Source: Glycomyces artemisiae (GTDB lineage Bacteria; Actinomycetota; Actinomycetes; Mycobacteriales; Micromonosporaceae). Taken from it: a stretch of DNA of 64,000 nucleotides. Numbering within the stretch: the first letter of the stretch is position 1; each line of letters opens with the position of its first letter. Shown in pieces: positions 36,647-43,753 of this stretch. The notes beneath the pieces are model-generated. The model saw only the letters and a program-made list of their open reading frames with translations, had not been told where the DNA came from and searched no databases. The DNA lies in the NCBI RefSeq assembly GCF_003002955.1, contig NZ_PVTJ01000002.1:843953-907952 (forward strand), given 5' to 3'. Both the position numbers and the translations under genes were made by a program.

Positions 36647-37600
36647 TCAGCCGCCCAGCTGCTCCTTGGACTCGGTGAAGAGCCGCACGATCTCGGGCCG
36701 GACCTCCGCGCGCTCGGTCAGCGGGCGGGCCCAGTCGACGCGGAGCGGCACCTCCTCGTCGCCGACGGACGCCGCGAAGTCCGCGCCGTCGCCGTCGAAG
36801 CCGGTCATGCGGGCCGCGTGCGCCTCCGGCCGGCCGCCCGCGCCGCGGCAGATGACGAGCGTGTCGGCGGCGTGGTCGTGGTTCATGTGGTGGCAGATCG
36901 CCGCGACCACCTTGGGCTCGAAGGGGTTGCGGCCCAGGTTCGCGCCGAGCTCGGAGAGCACCGCGCCGTTGTGGTCGTAGGCGAGGAGCACTTCGTCGAC
37001 GAGGCGGGCCTTCGCGTCCTCGTCCAGGTCGATCGCGTCCAGGCGCGAGCGGTACTCCGCTTTGAACGCCTTCGGGCTGCCGATCCCGGTGAAGTCGTAG
37101 AACGAGGCGCCCTCGCCGTCGAAGCCGTAGTTGCGGCGCGCGGCCTTCCCGAACGCCTGGCCGCCGGAGAGGTCCCCGAGGTAGCGGGTGTAGGCGTGCG
37201 CCACGTACCCGGCGGGCTCCGCCGCGGCCTCGGTGATGCGGTCCACATAGGCGCGCGTCGCGGGGAGGGGCTCGGCGCCCGAGCGCCACTTGGGGCCCAT
37301 GAGGAACCGCAGGTCCGCCTCGATCGAGTGACGCCGGGCGAGTTCCGCGAACACGAACGGCCTCGCGACGGGGTCGTCGGCGAGGCGGTCGCCCGCGGCC
37401 TCGATGGCCTCGTAGACGAAGAACTGCTGCGCGTGCCAGCGGGTGTAGTCGTCCACACTGAGCGTTCCGTCGAAGAGCCGGTCGAACAGGCCCGGTTCGC
37501 GCGTCGCTTCGGCGGAGGGGTCGAGGCCCTGGTGGCGAGACCACGACGCCTCGCGGATCCGGGCCGAGAACGACGTCGCGGCAGCGGTGTCAGCAGACAT
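36647..37600 (-). CDS. Heme oxygenase fused to C-terminal DUF2470 domain
   Basis: Encodes 317 aa from ATG 37600, with AAGGAA upstream. Residues 1-215 are a biliverdin-producing heme oxygenase: N-terminal SWSRHQGL with the likely proximal His, and the distal-helix signature YLGDLSGGQAFG (about 135). Residues about 225-317 form a DUF2470 domain (ICHHMNHDHAADTLVICRG), the heme-binding module also seen in HugZ-type proteins and in plant heme oxygenase regulators. Heme would be opened to release iron, biliverdin and CO. An iron box lies about 39 bp upstream of the start, so expression should rise when iron is scarce. Confidence 0.9.
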   Translation of the reverse strand: MSADTAAATSFSARIREASWSRHQGLDPSAEATREPGLFDRLFDGTLSVDDYTRWHAQQFFVYEAIEAAGDRLADDPVARPFVFAELARRHSIEADLRFLMGPKWRSGAEPLPATRAYVDRITEAAAEPAGYVAHAYTRYLGDLSGGQAFGKAARRNYGFDGEGASFYDFTGIGSPKAFKAEYRSRLDAIDLDEDAKARLVDEVLLAYDHNGAVLSELGANLGRNPFEPKVVAAICHHMNHDHAADTLVICRGAGGRPEAHAARMTGFDGDGADFAASVGDEEVPLRVDWARPLTERAEVRPEIVRLFTESKEQLGG

Positions 37601-37638
37601 GGGCGAATTCCTTGTCGAGTTGTGGCCGTCTTCGAGAG

Positions 37639-37657
37639 TAAGGCAAGCCTAACCTAC
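37639..37657 (-). promoter_or_regulatory. Iron box (IdeR/DmdR/DtxR operator) for the heme oxygenase gene
   Basis: Plus-strand TAAGGCAAGCCTAACCTAC matches the 19-bp iron-box consensus TTAGGTTAGGCTAACCTAA at 15 positions (counting the S position). It sits 39 bp upstream of the heme oxygenase start on the other strand. DtxR-family repressors bind such sites when loaded with Fe(II). Confidence 0.8.
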
Positions 37658-37874
37658 TGACGTGGTCCGTGTCATTGTGGCGAACGACCGACCCGTGGGC
37701 GAACGCCGCGCGGTCATCGGCGACAATGGTCACGGACCCTACTCACTCGTAGGGCTGAACCAGAAAGAGCGCGAGAATCACGGTCGCAAGCCTTCCCTAG
37801 TGCGATCCGACTGTGGCACCATGGGCTCAACTGGTCCCCTTGACTGAACGTACCCACCACTCACGGGAGGCCCT

Positions 37875-38189
37875 GTGAAACCGGCCAGAATCTTGAAGAA
37901 GCTCGGCGCCGCCGTCGCCGCGGGCCTCATCGCGCTCGGCATCGTCGCCGGTTTCTCCGCCGCCTCGCTCGGCGGCGGCTCCGGCGAGATCAGCGCCCAC
38001 GAAGACGGCGGCGGCTCGGGCGAGATCAGCTCCGTCGCCGACGACGGCGGCACCGACGGCGGTTCCGGCGAGATCAGCGACGACGAGGGCACCGCCGGCT
38101 CCGGCGAGATCAGCGACGTCTCCGCGCTCGGGGGCGGCTCGGGCGAGATCAGCCTGGCCTCCACCCGCGGCTCGGGCGAGATCAGCTAG
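37875..38189 (+). CDS. Secreted protein with six exact GSGEIS repeats
   Basis: Encodes 104 aa from GTG 37875, with GGGAGG four bases upstream. Residues 1-31 look like a Sec signal (two Lys, then hydrophobic GAAVAAGLIALGIVAGFSAA). The whole mature part consists of six exact GSGEIS units starting at residues 35, 47, 63, 75, 88 and 99, the last being the C-terminus. The units are separated by 5 to 10 variable residues rich in Gly, Asp, Ala. There is no cysteine, no anchor and no recognisable fold. I know no family with this repeat. The next gene, a membrane c-di-GMP protein, starts 23 bp downstream. A processed signal peptide or a linear scaffold are possibilities; neither is shown. Confidence 0.82.
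   Translation: MKPARILKKLGAAVAAGLIALGIVAGFSAASLGGGSGEISAHEDGGGSGEISSVADDGGTDGGSGEISDDEGTAGSGEISDVSALGGGSGEISLASTRGSGEIS
37977..38186 (+). repeat. Six-unit interspersed repeat encoding GSGEIS
   Basis: 18-bp units begin at 37977, 38013, 38061, 38097, 38136 and 38169. In every unit the last nine bases are the same, GAGATCAGC, while the Gly and first Ser codons vary (GGC/GGT, TCC/TCG). Spacers are 15 to 30 bases and do not repeat. Constant peptide with some synonymous change suggests selection on the peptide sequence. Confidence 0.85.
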
Positions 38190-38212
38190 ACCCGGGCCCC
38201 GATGAGACGCCG

Positions 38213-40738
38213 ATGACAGGGGAGCGCCGGACCGCACTGCTCCGGATCATGCCGAGGATCGTGACCGGCATCGTGATGGCGACGGGCCTGTCCGGGCTCC
38301 TCCTGTTCGGCCCGCCCGACACCTACCCGGTGGCGCAGCTCCTGCTGTTCGTCGCCGGGTTCTTCCTGTGCCAGGGCCTGCTCGTCCAGCACCACGCGCG
38401 CGGTCTGGGGATCTCGTTCAACCTCACCGACATCCCCATGGTCATCGCGCTGTTCTACCTGCCGCCGTTCTGGGTCGTCGCGACCAAGTTCCTCGCCGCG
38501 GCCCTCTTCTTCGGACGCCGCTACGTCCGCGAGGACATCGGCCTCCTCAAGCCCACGTTCAACACCGGCCTGACCGCCGCCGGGACCGTGTTCGCGGCGC
38601 TCTACGTGCAGTACATGGGACTCGGCCCCGCCGCCGACCCGCGGACCTGGCTCGTCCTGGTCTCCGCGATCCTGTTCATGGGCGTGGTCTCCACCGTCTT
38701 CATGTCGGCGATGCTGTACTTCCTGTCGGGCTGGGCCGCCGTCGTCAGGGCCTGGAGCGGGTTCCTGCTCACCATGGTCGGGCCCGTCCTCGCCGCGTGC
38801 GTCGGCGTCATCTTCCTCGTGCTCCTCGACGCGACCCTCTGGTCCGGAATCCTCATCGGACTCGTCGTCCTCGCGCTCGTGTACCTCACCCGCAGCTACA
38901 TGACCCTGCGGCGGCAGCGGCAGGTCCTGCGCGAGCTCAACGACTTCACCCAGCTCGTGGTCGACTCCGTCAGCTCCAAGCGGCTCATCGACGCCATGCT
39001 CGGACGCCTGCGCGACATCCTCTCCGCCGAGTCCGCGACCGTCTGGGTCCCCGCCTCCGGCCGGTACGCGCAGATCCGCCTCACCTCCGCGGTCGACGAC
39101 GCCGGGCTCACCGACCTCGACCCCATCCCCGACTCGCTCCAGCGCCAGGTCATGGAATCGGGGACCGGCGTCCTCCTCAGCCCCAAGCACGGCACCGCCG
39201 AGCAGCTCGCCGAACTGGAGGCCGCGGGCCTGCGCGGGGCCATGCTCGTGCCGCTGCGCTCGGGCGACGAGGTGTACGGGTGCCTGTCGGTCGCCGACCG
39301 GATCGGCGGGGAGATCTCGCACTTCGTGCCCGTGGACCTGCAACTGCTGGAGACGATCGCGGGGAGCGTCGGCATCGCGGTCCAGAACGAGCGGCTGCTG
39401 GACCAGCTCCGCTACGACGCCTACCACGACCCGCTCACGGGCCTGCCGAGCCGGCGCCGGTCCCTGGCGGCGCTCCAGGAGGCCCTGTCGATCACCGTGC
39501 CCGGCGAAGTGGTCGCCGTGTTCATGTTCGACATGGACTCGCTGCACGAGATCAACGACGCGCTCGGCCACGAGGCCGGGGACACCGCGCTGCGGGAGTT
39601 CGCGCGGCGGCTCAAGGAGCACTCGCCCGCCGCGTCGTTCATCGGGCGCATCGACTCCGACGAGTTCATCCTCCAGACCCGCCTGGCGTCCACCGACGCG
39701 GCCGTGGAGACCGCGCGGCGCCTCCGCGAGGAGGTGCAGGGGCCGTTCGAGGTCGGCGGCGTCGCCGTGAGCCTCTCGGCGGCCGTGGGCGTGGTCACGC
39801 ACCCGGACTTCGCGGCCGACGCCGACGAGCTCCTCAAGCGCGCCGACGGCGCCACCAGGCAGGCGAAGGACTCCGCGGACGGCGTGCAGCTGTACCACGC
39901 GGGGCTCGAATCGGAGTCCCTGCGGCGCATCGGCCTCGCCGCGGACCTGCGCAAGGCCCTCGACCGGGGACGCCTCGAAGTCCACTTCCAGCCGAAGGTC
40001 CGGCTCGACCGGGAGCTCGACGCGGACGGGGCCGTCGTCGGCGCCGAAGCGCTCGTGCGCTGGTCCCACCCGACGTACGGGGCCGTCGCGCCCGAGGAGT
40101 TCATCCCGATCGCGGCGTCCACGGGCCAGCTCGGGCGGCTCACCGACACCGTCCTGGACGAGGCGCTGCGCCGCTCGGCCGAGTGGGCCGGGGAGGACGG
40201 GCCGCTGCCGATGTCGGTGAACCTGTCGCCGCGCACGCTGTCGGACAACGAGTTCCCCGACCGGGTCGCCGCGCTCCTGGAGCGCCACGGCGTCCCCGGG
40301 GACCGGCTCACGTTCGAGATCACCGAGGACGACGTGGTGTCCGGCGAGCCGCGGCTCACGCCCGCGCTGGAGCGGCTCCACGAGATGGGCGTGCGCCTGT
40401 CCGTGGACGACTTCGGGGCCGGGTACTCCTCGCTCGCGTACCTGCGGCGGCTGCCCGTGCAGGAGATCAAGATCGACCTGCGGTTCGTGCAGGGCATGGC
40501 GACCGACGACGACGACCGCGCGATCGTCGAGGCCGTGCTGGGCCTGGCCCGGCACTTCGCGATCGACGTGGTCGCCGAGGGCATCGAGACGCACCAGACC
40601 GTCGAGCAGCTCCGCGGGCTCCACTGCGAGGCCGGGCAGGGGTACTACTTCTCGCGGCCGCTGCCGCCGGACCGCTTCGCGGCCTGGCTCGACGGGCGCG
40701 GCTGGAACCGCGGCCAGGCCCGGCTGCGGGTGGTCTGA
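38213..40738 (+). CDS. Membrane GAF-GGDEF-EAL c-di-GMP protein (degenerate GGDEF, intact EAL)
   Basis: Encodes 841 aa from ATG 38213. Residues 1-240 contain about eight membrane helices (unclassified sensor block). A GAF-like domain follows (about 255-400, ESATVWVPASGRYAQIRL), then GGDEF (about 410-570) and EAL (about 585-835). The GGDEF motif is changed to DSDEF (RIDSDEF), so cyclase activity is doubtful. EAL keeps the catalytic set: AEALVRW, VNLSP, FEITE, DDFGAGYSS, IKID, VAEGIET and QGYYFSRP. It probably degrades c-di-GMP, controlled by the membrane and GAF parts. In Streptomyces c-di-GMP blocks sporulation through BldD. Its tight spacing after the GSGEIS gene suggests shared expression. 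Confidence 0.92.
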   Translation: MTGERRTALLRIMPRIVTGIVMATGLSGLLLFGPPDTYPVAQLLLFVAGFFLCQGLLVQHHARGLGISFNLTDIPMVIALFYLPPFWVVATKFLAAALFFGRRYVREDIGLLKPTFNTGLTAAGTVFAALYVQYMGLGPAADPRTWLVLVSAILFMGVVSTVFMSAMLYFLSGWAAVVRAWSGFLLTMVGPVLAACVGVIFLVLLDATLWSGILIGLVVLALVYLTRSYMTLRRQRQVLRELNDFTQLVVDSVSSKRLIDAMLGRLRDILSAESATVWVPASGRYAQIRLTSAVDDAGLTDLDPIPDSLQRQVMESGTGVLLSPKHGTAEQLAELEAAGLRGAMLVPLRSGDEVYGCLSVADRIGGEISHFVPVDLQLLETIAGSVGIAVQNERLLDQLRYDAYHDPLTGLPSRRRSLAALQEALSITVPGEVVAVFMFDMDSLHEINDALGHEAGDTALREFARRLKEHSPAASFIGRIDSDEFILQTRLASTDAAVETARRLREEVQGPFEVGGVAVSLSAAVGVVTHPDFAADADELLKRADGATRQAKDSADGVQLYHAGLESESLRRIGLAADLRKALDRGRLEVHFQPKVRLDRELDADGAVVGAEALVRWSHPTYGAVAPEEFIPIAASTGQLGRLTDTVLDEALRRSAEWAGEDGPLPMSVNLSPRTLSDNEFPDRVAALLERHGVPGDRLTFEITEDDVVSGEPRLTPALERLHEMGVRLSVDDFGAGYSSLAYLRRLPVQEIKIDLRFVQGMATDDDDRAIVEAVLGLARHFAIDVVAEGIETHQTVEQLRGLHCEAGQGYYFSRPLPPDRFAAWLDGRGWNRGQARLRVV

Positions 40739-40835
40739 ACCGGGCCTGTGGCCCGCACCGCAAGGCGGGCCCCGGTTCGGCGGTCCGGGCCCGGTCATGT
40801 ACTCTTGTCAAGGCCGCGGGGGAAGCCCCGCGAAC

Positions 40836-40908
40836 GCCCCCTTAGCTCAGTCGGCAGAGCGTCTCCATGGTAAGGAGAAGGTCTACGGTTCGATTCCGTA
40901 AGGGGGCT
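40836..40908 (+). tRNA. tRNA-Thr(GGU)
   Basis: 73 nt. Acceptor GCCCCCT pairs with AGGGGGC; D-arm, T-arm (TTCGATT loop) and anticodon stem TCTCC/GGAGA are complete. The anticodon loop ATGGTAA gives GGU, Thr. CCA is not encoded. The order tRNA-Thr, tRNA-Met, rpmG, hadA, hadB is the same as in mycobacteria. Confidence 0.96.
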
Positions 40909-40981
40909 CGGAGACACCTCGAAGCGGAAGCGGACTGGTGTTGTACTGCTCACCCAGAGCCATCTGGCGGCAGTGAGCACA

Positions 40982-41053
40982 CGGCGGTGTAGCTCAGTGG
41001 TAGAGCAAACGACTCATAATCGTTGTGTCGGCAGTTCGATCCTGCCCATCGCT
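40982..41053 (+). tRNA. tRNA-Met(CAU)
   Basis: 72 nt. Acceptor GGCGGTG pairs with CATCGCT through five Watson-Crick and two G-T pairs. Anticodon stem AACGA/TCGTT with loop CTCATAA gives CAU. The acceptor does not have the unpaired first position of initiator tRNA, so it is called elongator Met; a lysidine-modified Ile tRNA cannot be fully excluded. An inverted repeat (TGCTCAC/GTGAGCA) lies between the two tRNAs. Confidence 0.92.
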
Positions 41054-41063
41054 ACTTTGGCAA

Positions 41064-41101
41064 TCGGCGACCACTGCGTTACGCTGGTCGCCGTTTTGTT
41101 T
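41064..41101 (+). terminator. Terminator after the tRNA pair
   Basis: Nine-bp stem (41064-41072 with 41084-41092) followed by TTTTGTTTT. It lies between tRNA-Met and rpmG. Confidence 0.8.
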
Positions 41102-41152
41102 TGCAGGGAGAGCCCGCCGAGCGGCGGGTTCCGCTAGAGGAAGGCACTCATC

Positions 41153-41320
41153 GTGGCCAAGGCTACCGACGTCCGCCCCAAGATCACCTTGGCGTGCACG
41201 GAGTGCAAGGAGCGCAACTACATCACGAAGAAGAACCGGCGGAACGACCCCGACCGGCTCGAACTCAAGAAGTACTGCCCGCGCTGCAAGACCTCGCAGG
41301 TCCACAAAGAGACCCGCTAG
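41153..41320 (+). CDS. rpmG: 50S ribosomal protein L33
   Basis: Encodes 55 aa from GTG 41153, with AGGAAGG eight bases upstream. The sequence begins [19 protein letters not shown] and has the two zinc-binding pairs CTEC and CPRC of the C+ form of L33, plus the basic [14 protein letters not shown] segment. It is a component of the large ribosomal subunit near the E site. C+ forms are often replaced by C- paralogs when zinc is limiting. Its place before hadA is conserved in actinobacteria. Confidence 0.96.
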   Translation: MAKATDVRPKITLACTECKERNYITKKNRRNDPDRLELKKYCPRCKTSQVHKETR

Positions 41321-41339
41321 TCTTCCCCGCCCCCGGTAC

Positions 41340-41738
41340 ATGCTCAACGCTTCGTATGTGGGACGGTCCTTGCCGACCACCGAGCCGGTGGTGGTCACCG
41401 CCGAGTCGGTGACCCGCTTCGCCGAGGCCGTCGGCCTCCCCGACACCGGTGCGGTCCCCCCTACCTACTTGATCTCGCTGACGCTGCCCGCGGCGGACCG
41501 CCTCATCGACGACCCGGACTTCGGGCTCGACTGGGGCCGCGTCCTCCACCGCGAGCAGCGTTTCGCGTACCACCGGGACCTCAAGGCCGGGGACGCGGTG
41601 ACGTGCACCGTCACCGTCGAGTCGATCAAGACCGTCGCCGGGAACGACCTGCTCTCGCTCCGCACCGCCGTCGACGACGCCCAGGGCCTCGCCGCCGAGG
41701 TGTGGACCACACTGTTCGTCGCAGGAGACCCGCAGTGA
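41340..41738 (+). CDS. FAS1/HadA-like dehydratase subunit (MaoC-like N-terminal type)
   Basis: Encodes 132 aa from ATG 41340, 19 bp after rpmG; no ribosome site is evident. It is a hot-dog fold of the MaoC_dehydrat_N type: it starts GRSLPTTEPVVVTAESVTRFAEAVG and has the HREQRFAYHRDLKAGD segment (about 65-80). In mycobacteria HadA pairs with HadB to dehydrate beta-hydroxyacyl-ACP; HadA lacks the catalytic dyad and binds the acyl chain. The same gene order here supports a heterodimer with the next gene, although this lineage is not expected to make mycolic acids. Its stop overlaps the next start. Confidence 0.87.
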   Translation: MLNASYVGRSLPTTEPVVVTAESVTRFAEAVGLPDTGAVPPTYLISLTLPAADRLIDDPDFGLDWGRVLHREQRFAYHRDLKAGDAVTCTVTVESIKTVAGNDLLSLRTAVDDAQGLAAEVWTTLFVAGDPQ

Positions 41739-42304
41739 ACCTCTCGGACCTCGCGGTCGGCGAGACCGTGTTCACCGCCTCCTACCCTGTCGGCCGCGAC
41801 AACCTCGCGGCGTACGCCGACGCCTCCGGGGACCACAACCCGATCCACCTGGACGAGGCCGCCGCGAAGGCCGCCGGGCTCCCCGACGTCATCGCCCACG
41901 GCATGTACACGATGGGCCTGGTCTCCCGCGCGATCCTCGAATGGACCGCCGCGAACGGGATCGACGCCCGCCTCGCCGACTTCACCGCCCGCTTCGCCAA
42001 GCCCGTCGTCGTGCCCGAGGCCGGGACGGCCGTCGAGGTCGAGGGCAAGGTCCGCAAGGCCGAGGACGGCACCGTGGAGCTGGCGATCACCGCGACCAGC
42101 GGCGGCGAGCGGGTGCTGGCACCCGCCCGCGCCACATTGATCCAGCACTTATCCACAACCCTGTGGATAACTCCGCGTAGTCGTAGAACCCCTTGCCGCT
42201 CTTGCGGCCGATCGCGCCCGACGCGACCATGCGGCGCAGCAGCGCCGGCGGGAAGAACTGCGGGTCCGCGGTGTCCTCGTAGATGTTCTCCGTGGCGTGC
42301 GTGA
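41735..42304 (+). CDS. MaoC/HadB-like (R)-hydroxyacyl dehydratase with C-terminal read-on extension
   Basis: Encodes 189 aa from GTG 41735 (GTGA overlap with the previous gene). Residues 1-138 are a full MaoC hot-dog domain with the hydratase motif SGDHNPIHLDEAAAKAAGLP, containing catalytic Asp and His. It is the active subunit of a HadAB-like dehydratase acting on 3-hydroxyacyl thioesters. HadB proteins normally end near residue 140. Here the frame continues 50 codons through a DnaA-box palindrome and into antisense of the convergent dehydrogenase gene. The tail is Arg/Pro/Cys-rich and looks non-native. Codon 139 is TTA (42149-42151). Confidence 0.88.
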   Translation: MNLSDLAVGETVFTASYPVGRDNLAAYADASGDHNPIHLDEAAAKAAGLPDVIAHGMYTMGLVSRAILEWTAANGIDARLADFTARFAKPVVVPEAGTAVEVEGKVRKAEDGTVELAITATSGGERVLAPARATLIQHLSTTLWITPRSRRTPCRSCGRSRPTRPCGAAAPAGRTAGPRCPRRCSPWRA

Positions 42305-43019
42305 TCACGTCGATGCCGGTGAGGTCGGCGGTCGCCAGCGGGCCCATCGGGTGGCCGAAGCCGAGCCTGCAGGCCGTGTCGAGGTCCTCGGCGGAGATCA
42401 CGCCGTCCTCCACGAGCCGCGCCGCCTCGTTCACGAGCGCGCAGATCAGGCGGGTCGTGGCGAAGCCCGCGACGTCCCGGTTCACGACCACGCAGGTCTT
42501 GCCCGCGGCCTCCGCGAACGAACGCGCGGTCGCCAGGGCCTCGTCGCTGGTGTGCAGGCCGCGCACGAGCTCGCAGAGCTTCATCATCGGGACCGGCGAG
42601 AAGAAGTGGGTGCCGACCACGCGCTCCGGGTGCGTGGCCGCGGCGGCGATCTCCGTGATCGGGATCGCCGAGGTGTTCGTGGCGAGCACGGTCTCCGGGG
42701 CGACGATCGCCGAGAGCTGACGGAAGACCTCCTGCTTGACCGGGAGGCGCTCGAAGACCGCTTCGACGGCGATGTCCGCGCCCGCGGCGGCCTTGAGGTC
42801 GGTGGAGACCGCGATCCGCGCGAGGGCCGCGTCAGCGGCCTCCGGGGTGGTCTTCTCCTTGGCGACGAAGCGGTCGAGGGACGAGCGGATCGCCGCCAGC
42901 GCCCGGTCGAGCGCCCCCTCGTCCGTGTCGATCAGCGTGACGTCGGAACCGCCGAGGCTTGTGACCTGAGCGATCCCGGAACCCATGAGTCCCGAACCGA
43001 TTACCGCGACTTGTGTCAT
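42087..43019 (-). CDS. 3-hydroxyacyl-CoA (3-hydroxybutyryl-CoA) dehydrogenase
   Basis: Encodes 310 aa from ATG 43019. The N-terminal Rossmann domain starts VAVIGSGLMGSGIAQ (NAD-binding loop). The catalytic segment is GTHFFSPVPMMKLCELV, with His-Glu nearby, and the C-terminal helical domain ends with the typical GRKSGKGFYDYA near residue 282. It oxidises 3-hydroxyacyl-CoA (fatty acid or butyrate metabolism). The family end is followed by 28 further codons read across the DnaA-box palindrome, with TTA at codon 284 (42170-42168). The gene overlaps the convergent hadB-like gene by 218 bp. Confidence 0.92.
   Translation of the reverse strand: MTQVAVIGSGLMGSGIAQVTSLGGSDVTLIDTDEGALDRALAAIRSSLDRFVAKEKTTPEAADAALARIAVSTDLKAAAGADIAVEAVFERLPVKQEVFRQLSAIVAPETVLATNTSAIPITEIAAAATHPERVVGTHFFSPVPMMKLCELVRGLHTSDEALATARSFAEAAGKTCVVVNRDVAGFATTRLICALVNEAARLVEDGVISAEDLDTACRLGFGHPMGPLATADLTGIDVITHATENIYEDTADPQFFPPALLRRMVASGAIGRKSGKGFYDYAELSTGLWISAGSMWRGRVPAPARRRWSR
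42149..42170. repeat. Perfect inverted pair of DnaA boxes
   Basis: TTATCCACA (42149-42157), spacer ACCC, then TGTGGATAA (42162-42170). Each half equals the strict Escherichia coli DnaA-box consensus, and together they form a perfect 9-bp stem. It lies exactly where the two convergent genes would normally end. It could be a DnaA-binding or titration site, a terminator hairpin, or both. Confidence 0.8.
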
Positions 43020-43044
43020 GGGGGGAGGCTATATGGTCGGGGGT

Positions 43045-43626
43045 ATGGCGGTCAATCTCACCAGGATCTACACGAAGACGGGCGACGACGGCACGACCGG
43101 GCTCGCCGACTTCTCCCGCGTCCCCAAGACCCACCTCCGGCTCGCCGCGTACGGCGACGTGGACGAGGCAGGCGCCGTGATCGGCACGGCCCTCGCGCTG
43201 CACACGGGGGAGATCGGCGAGCGCGAGCGGGAGATGCTGCTCGCGGTCCAGAACGACATGTTCGACGTCGGCGCGGACCTCTCCACTCCCGTGGCGGCGG
43301 ACCCGAAGTACCCGCCGCTGCGCATCGACGAGTCCTATGTGACTCGTTTGGAGGGCTGGATCGACGAGGCCAACGCCGATCTGGAGAACCTCCGGTCGTT
43401 CATCCTGCGCGGCGGCACGCCCGGCGCGGCGCTGCTGCACCAGGCGTGCACGGTGGTGCGGCGGGCCGAGCGGTCGGTGTGGGCGCTGCTGGAGGCCGAG
43501 CCCGACACCACGCACGCGGTGCCCGTGACGTACCTGAACCGGCTCTCGGACCTGCTGTTCGTGCTGGCGCGCAAGGCGAACCCCGGCGGCGACGTGCTGT
43601 GGGCCCCGCGGGGGTCGCAGGAGTAG
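43045..43626 (+). CDS. Cob(I)yrinic acid a,c-diamide adenosyltransferase (PduO type)
   Basis: Encodes 193 aa from ATG 43045; the strand switch leaves only 25 bp to the divergent dehydrogenase start, so the promoters overlap. The N-terminal ATP-binding motif TKTGDDGTTGL is canonical, and RRAERSVWALLE and YLNRLSDLLFVLARK near the C-terminus are the PduO signatures. It transfers the adenosyl group of ATP to cob(I)alamin, making coenzyme B12. The length is normal. A hairpin terminator follows 15 bp later. Confidence 0.95.
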   Translation: MAVNLTRIYTKTGDDGTTGLADFSRVPKTHLRLAAYGDVDEAGAVIGTALALHTGEIGEREREMLLAVQNDMFDVGADLSTPVAADPKYPPLRIDESYVTRLEGWIDEANADLENLRSFILRGGTPGAALLHQACTVVRRAERSVWALLEAEPDTTHAVPVTYLNRLSDLLFVLARKANPGGDVLWAPRGSQE

Positions 43627-43640
43627 CCGTTTCGCTTCGC

Positions 43641-43670
43641 GAGGGCCGTTCACGCTGGTGGACGGCCCTC
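43641..43670 (+). terminator. Terminator after adenosyltransferase gene
   Basis: Nine-bp perfect stem (43641-43649 with 43662-43670) with a 12-base loop, followed by GGTGTTAT. Position fits termination; the T tract is weak. Confidence 0.6.
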
Positions 43671-43683
43671 GGTGTTATACGGG

Positions 43684-43713
43684 TTGGCGGAACTCTCCCG
43701 CGAGTTGTAGTAT
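43684..43713 (+). promoter_or_regulatory. Candidate sigma-70-type promoter of the ABC-2 exporter operon
   Basis: TTGGCG (43684-43689) and TAGTAT (43708-43713) are separated by 18 bp, close to the actinomycete housekeeping consensus. Start of transcription would be near 43720, giving a leader of about 35 bases before the ATG at 43754. Confidence 0.55.
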
Positions 43714-43753
43714 GAGTGCTATCAACGATCGGAAACATACAACGGAGCGATCC

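Noticed and set aside
37977..38186. GSGEIS-coding repeats as a CRISPR or non-coding array
   Set aside because: Units are 18 bp, in frame, with synonymous variation and unequal spacers; no cas genes are present.
37875..38189. GSGEIS protein as a multi-core RiPP (for example graspetide) precursor
   Set aside because: The repeats carry Ser and Glu, but the leader is a Sec-type signal. No ATP-grasp, YcaO, LanM or other modifying enzyme lies in the neighbourhood.
40982..41053. CAU tRNA as Ile(lysidine) or initiator Met
   Set aside because: The acceptor and T-loop are not of initiator type, and the position after tRNA-Thr and before rpmG matches elongator tRNA-Met in actinobacteria. A lysidine Ile tRNA cannot be formally excluded.
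42087..42304. Convergent gene overlap explained as a frameshift or assembly error
   Set aside because: Both frames stay intact through their family domains and the palindrome is exact on both sides, so a genuine element at the gene ends is a better explanation. Resequencing would settle it.
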